In this document: positions 31,716-42,400 of the stretch, in pieces | How the letters are laid out: the number at the start of each line of letters is the position of its first letter | How positions within the stretch are numbered: the first letter of the stretch is position 1 | DNA from: Zygaena filipendulae | Lineage: Eukaryota > Arthropoda > Insecta > Lepidoptera > Zygaenidae | Length of the DNA: 64,000 nucleotides | Direction of reading: 5' to 3' | NCBI GenBank assembly: GCA_907165275.2 | Contig: OU015666.1 | Span: 5,734,001-5,798,000, forward strand | Notes under the pieces: generated by a model | What the model was told of the DNA's origin: nothing | Seen by the model: only the letters and a program-made list of their open reading frames with translations | The model's database searches: none | Position numbers and translations under genes: made by a program

Positions 31716-34700
31716 ATGAAGTGGGATAGCAAAATAATAATAGTCGTATTTACTTTAATAATTCAAATAATGAATACCGAAAGTTCGGAGCCCTCGAACA
31801 CAAGATTTCTTAGCATGCCAATAAAATTTTCATGTCAAATGCATTTGTCCAAAATAACTAAACGATCATGGACGATCGTTATTGATGAAGATCACACATT
31901 GAATCAAATCATAAAAAACGATATGGTAAAAGAATTTACTGTCAATCTGTCGACAGTGATATTAAAAGAAGAGAAATCTCAAATATTGTCCATACACAAT
32001 ATTGTAAAATACCACACGAAAAACTGCAATTTAGTATTCATCGTCGAAAATGTATCAACAGACGTTCTAGACAGTGCAATTTTGAAGTTAATATCTAAAG
32101 AGTCGCTCGTATACTTCATAGTCACCACCAATGACACCTTGTATAGTTGCGATAATGGCACGTTACAACCAGAATCTGAGAAAAAAGTGGAAGATTTCCT
32201 TAATTTTATGTGGCATAAGTATTTAATAATTGGGGGTATCGTAGAGTTTCCGTTCACTTGCCCCTGTCATTACGTCATTTATGAAGGAAAAAGATTATCA
32301 GACACCGCACCGGAATACGACAGAACGACGAAACTTATCACCGCGTATAATGGTGAAGAATTAAACAAAACATTGTTTTTAAGAGCAAAATTAGAACCCA
32401 CGACTGAAGGTTTTCCACTGCGAGCTAACATTTTCTACAGATTTCCAACGTCTATATCTGAATGTTCAGGCTTGAAGTATTATGTTAGAACTAATTTTAC
32501 TGATAAAGTTTGCGGAATAGACGGCATGGTGTTACATGATGTCGTGGAACGTTTAAAATTTAACGTCACCTTCAATTCCAGTTTGCGTGAAGATTGCAAT
32601 TCGTACGGTTACAAACTTTCAAATGATGTAGTCAGTGGTAGCCTAGGCTGTATAATTAGAAAAGAAATTGACGTATCATTCAATTCGAGATTTATGGTAC
32701 GTTATTTGAACAATGAAGATCGCTATATCTTTTTGCAGTACGTCTCTACAGATTCTTTGTGCCGTAGTTAAACAACCAGAGGTTATACCTCTATGGCATT
32801 ATGCGTACGATTGCTTTGGAATATATATTTGGTTAGCGATCATAATAGTTTTCGCGATCATAGGTATTGTTATGTGGGTAGCAGAAATGTTCATACCTCT
32901 GGATAAAACAACATCGCGTAAGAGACGAATAGGATTACTTAACGTCGTTATTGACTCTATCCTCTCTGGATTCTTTGGTTTCTCTTTGACGAAGACGCGA
33001 TTCATTTTCAAAGGGCCATGTTTTATCGGATCGATAATTTTTTCTGCGATTTATCAAGTAAGTGAAAGTAATAATAAGTAAGTACCTAGTGGTATCTAAG
33101 TGATAGGTTAGTTTAGTTAGTGTAGGTTAATATTGCGAATATGTTCTAAGGCGCGGATCTAGGATTTGGTTGAGGGGGGGCACTTCTGGTTACAACACGA
33201 AATTTTAAGAATTTACAGGGGGAATGCACCCACTTCCCCCCCTCTAGATCCTCGTCTGAATCATGATCATCGCCCAAACCAACCTGCTGTGTATAGAAAC
33301 TCAAAGTTTTGAACAAGACTTCCTAAAAGAGGCTTTTTGGAAATTCGTCCCTAAGGGAACGAAAAGTATAGTGACAGCTTATTTAGAAATACAGACCGTT
33401 GGTTTCAAATTTAAAAACAAGAAAATTGGTTTGAGTTTGGGCTTTTCTTTTAAATAAATTACCTACTACGTAGCTATTTTATATAAGACAACAGTAATAA
33501 TTATCAGAATTAACCTTATTTACGCGAATGAATGACATTTAAATTAGGTTTGTCAGCTCGCCCGCCGGCAATACAAAAGAAAGAGGCGACCTTTAGGGTG
33601 TGAATGTGTGGTCCATCAGCGCGTCGACTACTTGTATGCTCAATTTTCGTAATTATTTAACATTTTTTTTAACAAAATAAAAGGAAGACCATGAATTTTA
33701 ACATTTGATGTGAAATTTTGTTCAGAAAAATGAAAAGCCGACATTGCCGTACGGACATAGGCACCTACAACTGAAAATGTGTATTAAAAATGTCAAAATT
33801 CATGGTCTTCCTTTTATTTTTTGTTGTTATTAAGCAAAAATAATCCTTATGATGAAGCCTTTCGATCGGTATGATAAAGCTACAGCTGATTATTTTTCTC
33901 ATGTAACGGGTTCGATTCCCGGTTCAACCATGTAATTATTTAAATATCTATGAATGCAGTTTAAATTGTTTTTTAAATTCAAATAATGTCTTCTTTCATT
34001 AAAATGTTCCATCTAAAATATTCAAGGTACTTTCTCTCCATGTGGCATATCCGTGTGACGCCCTACGTATAGTATATAGGTACCTATAGGTACCTACCGT
34101 TTGTCTACGAAAGCGGTCAGATGCAAAAAGAAAATTAATGTAGTCCGTAATACAAAATAATAGGTACCAAAATGTCAATTTCCAGGGCTACATTAACTAC
34201 GTGTTTACTACTATGATACGTTACCAAACGATAAAATCGCTGTCAGAACTGAAACAATCCGGTACTATTCTGTACACGTCGCCTGCGATCGCTTTCATTT
34301 TGCACGCAGAGGGAAACAAACAGCCGTTGGATTGGATAAAGTTATGGCCAAAAAACAACATTGACAATTTGAAGCAAGTATTGAGGTGTCCCAACATGGC
34401 GACATTGGAACGCCGGTCGGATGTCGCATTGGAAACGATGAAGTACTATGAGGACAACGACGGGAGACCTCTGCTCTACGTTGTTGAAGATTGCCTCCGT
34501 ACATTTTATCTGTCTTACATCGCTAAGAAAGGTAACCCACGAGATTCATATTAATCTTTTACATATAAGAAAAACAGACGCACGGCCCGTGGACCCACCG
34601 GCTAGACCCACGGGTGGGTCCACGGGGAATAAAACATATTTTTTTATCTGTATACTCGCGACCGTGGTCCTATAGGCATAGACTTTCTTCAACGTCAACT

Positions 34701-35999
34701 CTCGCTGCTTTTTTCTGTTGAAATTGAAAGAACTTTATTTTACACAACACAATCCAACTACTTACCTCGTTGATATGCAGTCAAATTGTAACTATCGAAT
34801 ATTAATATATTATCGTAAATTTAATTTTGAAATAATTAATATAGGTAGTTTATATAATTTATAGAGGTATTTTAATTTTACAATCAAATAAGTATAGGTT
34901 TAAATTTTTACTAGGTTTACATGAGCCTATACCCAATAAATAAAATTGAAGTGTTGGTTTGTAATTCGAATTAAGAGCTTTTTGCTAAATGCATGAAAGT
35001 ATATAAGGAATTTAATAAAAAAAAATTATAATAATTTATTTATTTCTGTCTGTCTGTCAGTTTGTTCCGGCTATCTCTGAAACGGCTGAACCGATTTTAA
35101 TGGGACTTTCACTGGCAGATAGCTAATTTTATAAGAAGTAACTTAGGTTACTTTTATTTTAGAAGAAAATAGTTCCTGCGGGAATTCCGAAACTCACGCG
35201 GGTGAAACCGCGGGGCACATTTTTAATACCTATTATTGTTGACTCCACTCTTTCGCGTAGGTCGTAATATCTCTATTTCATACGTATTTAGGACTAGCTG
35301 ACCCCCGCGGTTTCACCCACGGTCATTTCGGAGTTCCCGCGGGAATTCTGGGATCAAAAGTACCCTATGTCACTCAGGATCACTGCAGTTTCTTATAAGT
35401 GAAAGAATTTTTAAAATAGGTTCAGTAGGGATTACCCCTACAACCTACAAACTAACAATCTCCGGATTTCCCGCGGGAATAAGTGAAAGATTTTTTTAAA
35501 TCGGTTCAATAGATCCAGAGATTACCCCCTACAACGTCAGAAACTCACAAACTTTTGCTCTTTATAATATTAGTACCTATAGATTTTGTAACTTGTGTCT
35601 CGTAAACAAAAATTGTTTTGCCGCAAAATAAATAAATAAAAATACACAAAAAAAAATAACACAAATAAAATAAAATAACACCGTTTTTAAACAGAATTCC
35701 TGTTTACGAAGAAAGTGACTGTTTTCTTGGAGCGCCTTAATGAAGCTGGCCTGCCGGCTATGTACTACGAGTGGACGAAACGAGCTCTCAACCTCAACGA
35801 GGCCACATCTGGGTCCCAATCGGAACCACGGCCCACGTCCAAAATCAGTTTGCGAGACCAGCGCATCGCTTTCAGTATTCTCTTCTTCGGTTACGTTTTT
35901 TCGATTTTAATGTTTGTTGTGGAGAAAATATGGTTTAAAAGGCAAATACGAGAGTGTAAACAATGTATAACCCACCAACCGATACAGGAACCCATATAG
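31716..35999 (+). CDS. Divergent ionotropic receptor (IR), three exons, one frameshift
   Basis: IRs are variant ionotropic glutamate receptors that act as ligand-gated channels in insect chemosensory neurons. The model is join(31716-33057, 34186-34531, 35695-35999). Exon 1 encodes a signal peptide, a long N-terminal domain with N-glycosylation sites, the S1 half of the ligand domain, membrane segment 1 (W-L-A-I-I-I-V-F-A-I-I-G-I-V-M-W-V-A), the pore loop, and the start of segment 2. Exon 2 completes segment 2 and encodes S2. Exon 3 encodes the rest of S2 and segment 3 (I-A-F-S-I-L-F-F-G-Y-V-F-S-I-L). Junctions are CAA/GTAAGT with TTCCAG/GGC (phase 0) and AAAG/GTAACC with AAACAG/AA (phase 1). 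A one-base loss at about 32757-32763, in the D-S-L-C-A-V-V-K region, puts a stop at 32769. This is either pseudogenisation or an assembly error. The subfamily is not assigned. Confidence 0.85.
33674..33823. repeat. Foldback element in the first IR intron
   Basis: The arms read AATAAAAGGAAGACCATGAA and its complement about 110 bp later. Terminal duplication is unclear. Nearby, 33145-33250 is a GC-poor repeat with GATCTAGGATT and CTCTAGATCCTCG near its ends. Confidence 0.6.
33903..33931 (+). repeat. tRNA-type T-arm remnant, not a tRNA gene
   Basis: ACGGGTTCGATTCCCGGTTC forms a T-arm-like stem-loop with a B-box. No D-arm, anticodon arm or matching acceptor strand lies upstream, so it is a SINE or tRNA-gene relic. 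Confidence 0.5.
34583..34623. repeat. GC-rich hairpin in the second IR intron
   Basis: CCCGTGGACCCACC and GGTGGGTCCACGGG form a perfect 14-bp stem around a short loop. Confidence 0.7.
35025..35219 (+). mobile_element. Helitron, long-body variant, 3' end cut
   Basis: Relative of 2538-2848 with TCTGAAACGGCTGAACCG. It stops after GCGGGGCACA without CTAGT. Confidence 0.65.
35294..35575 (-). mobile_element. Helitron with internal duplication
   Basis: Reversed, from CTAGCTGACCCCCGCGG to TTTATAATATTAGT. The GGATTTCCCGCGGGAATAAG segment repeats inside it, much as in 30937-31281. It lies in the second IR intron, 120 bp before exon 3. Confidence 0.75.
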
Positions 36000-36000
36000 A

Positions 36001-36120
36001 TATTTTTTGCTAGCAGAATGGTAGCGGAACGGGCTACCCGAAGATGTTGTCTTGGCACGTCTAACATCGAAAACTTTAAAAACAGGTTGGACAAATATTT
36101 AAAACAATTAAATAAATGAT
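36001..36120 (+). pseudogene. Possible LINE ORF2 C-terminal remnant after the IR gene
   Basis: The frame after the IR stop ends N-I-E-N-F-K-N-R-L-D-K-Y-L, a pattern seen at the end of many non-LTR polymerases. AATAAA at 36111-36116 could serve as the IR polyadenylation signal. Confidence 0.4.
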
Positions 36121-36877
36121 AAAAATAATAGATAACTGGATACAGGCATCTAACAGTTGCTTCAACTGCCTGTTTGAATTATAAATATAAATAGTTTAAG
36201 TGAGCGTTTAGAACGTATTCTGTACCTACTTATAATCTAAAATAAATGCATGTAATTTATCAGTATAAAACTTCATTTATTAATGAACAACACAATAATC
36301 ATATTATAAAATATCAACAACCCTTAGTAACAAAATAACATAATATCATCCATAACCAAAACATAACAAAAAAGGTTTTAATAAAAACGAGTATACGAAC
36401 GAGTATAAAATTAGATGACGATAATGACGGGCCCTAGCTCATAGCGGCCTACCACTATCTCTTATAGCAGGGTTATTTTCCTGACAATGAAATTTCGTAC
36501 CTACTAAAATTTCGTCTTTACATACCTACTTCAATCTTTTCTTTGTAATTTTACATAATTCAAATATTTTTTGTACGAAATTTCGAAGTAAGCTTAAAAT
36601 ATCACCGTCCAAAGACAGTGGTAGGCCCACTGCGCGGTGTTTATCCTACGATCGTACGATCTACACTACTTCAATCTGTCTCCTTATATCTTTCACTCTT
36701 AAAAATAACAGTTTAGGATTCAAAACTAATAATAATACCTACCTTAAAATATTATACCTTAATAAACCATCCCGCGAAAAAGTTTTTACATCAATGTACC
36801 TATAACACACAAAAATACTGCACTGTGTGAAGATAATGTCTAAGCAATAGGGTAATTTTCGGGGTATGAAAATCAAA
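36121..36877. other. Intergenic, nothing recognised
   Basis: AT-rich, no coding signature. Confidence 0.35.
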
Positions 36878-37150
36878 ATTCTATTTAATCCGTCAGTTAG
36901 ATTATAAAAAAATAATAGACACCTATATTTTGAATTTAAAAATTCATGAAAAACACTTTTATAAAGTATTTTTCGCATCGAAAGTTTTGGAGTAGGGGCT
37001 CGTGAAGTCACAACGCGCTACGTGCAACGTACACGGCGTGACGTCACGCGATATTTCGAATTAATGTATCACCGTAATTTTTTGATTACGTAAAATATGC
37101 AAAAATACGTGTCCAATATTTTTTAATAATCAACGAGCCGGACTTAAAAT
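36878..37150 (-). mobile_element. TGACGTCA-carrying MITE, copy B
   Basis: Reversed relative to copy C. One palindrome is intact (in GGCGTGACGTCACGCG); the other has become TGAAGTCA. Confidence 0.7.
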
Positions 37151-37478
37151 TTGGGAAACTAGTCTATTATTACTAACTTGAGCTATAAACGTTGCGTTAC
37201 GTAAGTTCAGAAATAAATAACATAAATTATTATAATTACAATCAAAATGTACAAAATTGTAAATATCACGTGTTGATCACATACATATGGAATGAAACCG
37301 CAAACAGCCTGCACTAGCAAGTATCTTCAAACAATGGCCTGGTGTTCTACACCTGCCCTTAAAATACTATGCTTACTCTAAATTTAACAATACGCAGTCT
37401 GAAAACCCTGTAATTTCTACAATTCAACCCAAGTAATATGTATAAAAGAATAAACTTAATTTCAACCCTTTCACTGTC

Positions 37479-37672
37479 TTAGGCCTTTTGCACATTATAA
37501 GAAATTTTCGTGTGTCTTACATGCATCCGACAAAAATTATTATGCGCATGTCTTATCGGACATTTCTTGTAATATGCACGGTCCCATAATATAACAACCA
37601 AAGCGACTGGATGACTTATGAGACATTTCTTATGAAACACAAGAAAATTTCTTATAATGTGCAAAAGGCCTT
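37479..37672. mobile_element. Foldback MITE with 35-bp ends
   Basis: It begins TTAGGCCTTTTGCACATT and ends with the reverse complement. The arms match over about 35 bp, down to the AAATTTTC-GTGT region. A second, imperfect inner pairing joins ATGTCTTATCGGACATTTC to its partner. Confidence 0.75.
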
Positions 37673-38395
37673 AAGGGTCATTTTATCTTTCAGCTCTTGT
37701 TTCTTGATTAGAAATTGCACCAGTTATTTTAAAAAAGAGAGCAATAATTATTTATCATATTGTAAAATACGCTTCTATCACCTTAAAACTAATAGAGGTG
37801 GGAACCACGCGATTGATATAGAAAGAGACTGCGCTTCAATCAATATAGCACCTTAAAACATATTGTTATAAGGTGGATAACGAGTTCAGTTATTTTATCG
37901 AGTATCATTTGCGCGTTTCTCCTAGAAAAATGATACTACGCTCTAAATATGTATAATCGTTTACTTAAATCTATGACAGTATCACCAATAAAAATGAACA
38001 TTAGCTTTCCGACAGCCTAAAAGGTATGATTACCGTATTGCCAATATTGTTAGCAGTTCTAGATTGGTCCTAAGGAAGGACCTTTTTGTGTAAAGCTTAG
38101 GCCCGCTCCGATTGGCACTTTCAACTTAACGTTACCCCAGCTAGTGATGTTTAAAATTTAGGACTTAGCAGCATTTCACCCACTAAAATTGCACTTATAA
38201 TAATAATACGCAATGTTATCTGCCCCCTTGGCCAAGTTGAGAATCTATTATCGTTGTCGCTATAGAAAACTAAGGATTAAGGAATTTACTAATCATGTCA
38301 CGTGGTCACGAAAAATTGTGACATAACATGAAGATAAGTTTCTGTTTTCTATGGCGATAACGATCATAGATTTTCAACTTGGCTAAGGCGGCTGA
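37673..38395. other. Intergenic, nothing recognised
   Basis: No gene was seen. A loose inverted match between CTTGGCCAAGTTGAGAATCTA (38227) and GATTTTCAACTTGGCTAAG (38369) hints at another foldback unit. Confidence 0.35.
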
Positions 38396-38660
38396 ATTGC
38401 GGCCGACAAGTAAAGGGCCTTTATTCACTATGGCCACAACGCGTCGCGTTAAGATAACGATGGTTTTTTCTCGTGCTCAAAGAAGTTTCACTTCAAAAAA
38501 ATACATTTACAACGTTTCTTATGGCATAATTGGAATATTAATTTTTAATGTTTTGGCATCTGGAGCGTTCGGGATTTTGTTTTTGGGGCGCGCTTTATGG
38601 GCGAGGAATGTTGGTTTCGACATACATAACGACTGTTTATCGATCGTTTTCGGTGAATAG
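38396..38660. mobile_element. Copy of the GGCCCTTATTCACTA element
   Basis: It shares GGGCCTTTATTCACTATGGCC, CGCGTTAAGATAACG, CTCGTGCTCAAAGAAGTTTC and TTATGGGCGAGGAATGTT with the split copy at 47482-48780. The reading frame across it is a by-product. Confidence 0.55.
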
Positions 38661-39426
38661 ATTCTTAACGATAAAACATATCGATTTTTCTTACTCTCTA
38701 GCTACAGTTTAGATGTAATTTTTTTTGCTATAGTACCGAGCACAACTGTCAAATTAACGATTTCTATTGATAATTTATACGCAGAAAAACTGTTGATAAC
38801 ATTCACAGTAGAGACTTGCATTTTACGATAATCTCGATGCGGCAAGCTATTTTTTTCAATCGACTTCAAAAAGTTGGAGATGTATATTTTATGTATAACT
38901 CCGTCATATACAACGTGTTAATGAATTAACTGAAATCTAGAAAGTAGTTTTCTCAGAATCAACTAGCGAAATGTTTTAATATTGGTTATTTTTTTTTTTT
39001 CATTTTTATTAGCCCATGTCTAAATTATTTGGCGCGTACGCCGCCCGCAGCAAAAAAATTCGAACCGGTAGGCGCGGGCGTAGCGCTTGGAATTTCATAG
39101 ATAGTTCACCTCCTAACTAATGTTGAATAACTTTTAAAGTATAATTTTTTTCGACATAAAATATATTTTAATCATATTATTGTTTATTTTTTTAAATGGG
39201 GTGTATCAGGTTTTCAGTTAATTCATTAACACGTTGTATAGACGGATTTGCAAAATTCTTTTATTGTTCGAAAAGGGTATATTCCAAAATGGTCCCGTTT
39301 AAATTTCATAAAGATCTGATGATGAGTTTCGGAGACAGACAACGGAACTCTTGGAGTCAGTTTTTTTTTTTGTTAAAATTTTGCTTATCGCTAAACTTAA
39401 CGATCGCTAGGTGATCACGTCGATCG
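38661..39426. other. 3' flank of GK5
   Basis: AATAAA on the minus strand at 39184-39189 could be the GK5 polyadenylation signal, about 240 bases beyond the stop. Near 39184-39260 and 38915-38945 lie similar words (AACGTGTT/TTAATGAATTAAC), which suggest an inverted repeat. Confidence 0.35.
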
Positions 39427-42400
39427 TTAAGTGTGCCGCGACTGCGCCGCCCGGTACCAGCCGCGCAGCCGCCCGACGGCCTGCCCCCAGCGGGCAAGCG
39501 GCGCCGCGTACGCCTTCTGCGCGTGCGGCCGCGGATCGAACACGGTGCCGATCTGGCGCAACGCCTTCAATTCCTCTTTGGACTTCCATATACCTGGTTT
39601 AACAGAGCTGATATAAGTATTGTAATATACTTATACCTTAGTCTGCTTATATTATAAACGTGCTTATAATCTACACTAACTAATATTAAAAAGTTTGTGA
39701 GTTTGCGACGTTATAGGAGGTAATCTCTGGATCTACTGAATCGATTTTGAAATTTCTCTATGGTAGTCCTGAGTGCCAAAGGATACTTTTTATCAGAGAC
39801 AGCTAGTGCATAATTATATAAAATTTCAATATTGATTAAGACTATAATAAATAAGTGGCGATACTTCCATACAAGCCCGGCGTGTCACTTGTCACAGAAT
39901 ATTAAATATTTTAATAAGTATTATACTTTATAAATCGTTTAAGTATTAAAAAATATTATACTTATTACTTACATAAAGTATATACAGTATACTTATATAA
40001 ATATTTGATAGTCCACAGCAAGCAAGATATTTTACAGCTAACCAAGTCAGCATAGCTAAGATACGCGCCACGATATGTTTATCGAACGAAAGATAAAATT
40101 GTCGACACGACAAATATTTGTGGACGTCCAAGCAAAAAAGTGCAGTAGTGAGGTATTGAGTTAAGACTAGATTCGGTTAAACATTTTTTACCACTGGGGG
40201 GCTAAGATGCGCAACACGATAAAATTTTATCGAGCCATTTTATCGATTCTCGTCGACAAAGCCATACAATATGTCGACGAGAATCGATAAAATGGCTCGA
40301 TAAAATTTTATCGTGTTGCGCATCTTAGCCCGGCTGGTACACAAAACGATATAATATGTCGACGAGAATCGATAAAACAGCTCGATAAAATTTTATCGTG
40401 TTTCGCATCTTAGCTCCGCAGGCCTTCCAACTTGTATGGAGGTACCGCCAGTGCCTTAAGGTGTCTGCCCACTAGATCGTACCATGGTCGTGCTGAGAAC
40501 GTATCTAACACGGAAGTACGCGACACGGACTACTATGTCCACTAAAATGTTGGCATGTTGACTATTTTTTATTTTTTAGTCCGTCTTGTAGATTATTAAA
40601 AAATATTGGACACGTATTTTTTCTTTTTTTACGTAATCAAAAAATAACGGCGATATATTGAGTTGAAATTTCGCGTGACGTCACTATTCTGACAGTTTGT
40701 ATGGCGGTTTTGCGGTTAGTGACGTCACGACCTCCTGATCCTAAACTTTAACGCGCTTTATCTCTGTATATTTTAATTTATTTAAAAAAGCAAAAAATAT
40801 GTGTCTATTGTTTTTTTTATTTTCTAACAGACGGACTAATTAGAATTTTGATATTCAATAGTAGTCAACATCCCTATTCCTTCCCCCGCATAACGCGGAA
40901 CCTGTAAATGTGTAAATTTGTATCTGTGTTTTTATAAATAACTAAATAAAACCTATCCGCACCGACAAAATATTCTCGACGAGAATGGGCATGATGACAA
41001 GGTATAAAAATCAAAATTCTATTTAGTCCGTCAGTTAGATACCTAGTATTAAAGTTTAGGAGTGGGAGGTCACGAGTTCACGACACCATAACTAAGTATG
41101 AAGTGTACCTAGGTGTGACGTCACAAGGAATTTCAACTCAACGTATCGCGGTTATTTTTTGATTACGTAAATTAAAAGAAAAATATGTATCTAATATTTT
41201 TATTATAAGACGAACTAACAATTAAAATATAGTCATCATGCTCATTGAGCACGGCACGCGACGGTGAATTGGTCAGTGACGGACGGTGTAGTGGACGTCA
41301 TAGTGAACTTTATAATACAATAGTAGATTTTACAATGTATAATAATTTATTTTTTTGGCATATTTCTTACATATTTATATATTAAATCATTGCGGTTATG
41401 TCTTAAAAAACACATAAAGCAAATAAATTAAAGTAAATATTATAAAATAACAAATTCTATCTATGAACTTCTTATTGTGTTTGGCTGTATGGCTCATTTT
41501 CTTTGCCATAACATAGACACATTTATGAGTAGATACGTTAATGCACTTGTGCACAAAATTCGTTTTTGTGCAGCCTATATCCTGCACAATTAAGTTTTTG
41601 ACACGTTCCTAGCACTGTCATGGTATGGTACGAATGGTACAATCTAGTGGGCAGAGACCTTCAATCGCTGCCGGGGCAACAGACCCACTCCCAAAAGATG
41701 TAATTAATTTGTCAATTAATAAATTCAAGACCCTTATTAAACACAGATTATGCGATAAAGCATATTATAGTGTAGTAGACTATTTAAATGATACAGACGT
41801 TTGGGAATGAATTGCTCTATCCAATTACTATTTTTTGTTCCCCTAGTTTATAAGTACCTACGATCATTAAAAGACAGCCCTGCTGAGTTTCTTGTAAGTT
41901 CTTCTCAGCAGAAGACGTATTCCGAACTGACGGTTATTTATAGTTCTAAGAACCTGCTGACGATTATAAGTGATTGTAACAACCAATCCTGAGTAATAAA
42001 TAGCTTTTGAAATATGAAATATGAAATTCACCCAAATGCAAGCCGACGATGTAGGCGCAGCCGAGCGACGCCATTTCCGTGTGGGCGGGCCGCTCCACGC
42101 GCAGCCCCGTCAGGTCGGCCACCAGCTGCGCCACGAAGTCGTTGTTGGACACGCCGCCGTCCAGTCTGCGTTCATCATTGTAACGTATGGGCATTCACAC
42201 ACAGCGCCACCTGGTTCCAAACTAAACAGGCCCTGCCCCACGCCCCCACGCCGCAGCGTGCGGAACTTTAGCGCGGGCGGCATTTCACAGGTGGCGGTTA
42301 AAAAAAATTTTTTTTTTAATTCCAAGATTTCGTTCAACGTTTTTTCTGTAAATTTTTTGGTACCTATTGTTACCATAAATCCAGAGGTTTTTATTGGTTT

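Noticed and set aside
33263..33457. Additional IR exon in the first intron
   Set aside because: Exon 1 joins exon 2 directly in phase with matching receptor sequence; this frame shows no receptor motif.
33885..33935. Possible tRNA gene
   Set aside because: Only the T-arm is recognisable; the acceptor strand and anticodon arm do not form.
38379..38660. Open frame with a hydrophobic stretch
   Set aside because: It lies within a copy of the GGCCCTTATTCACTA element, and the related copy at 47482 does not keep the frame.
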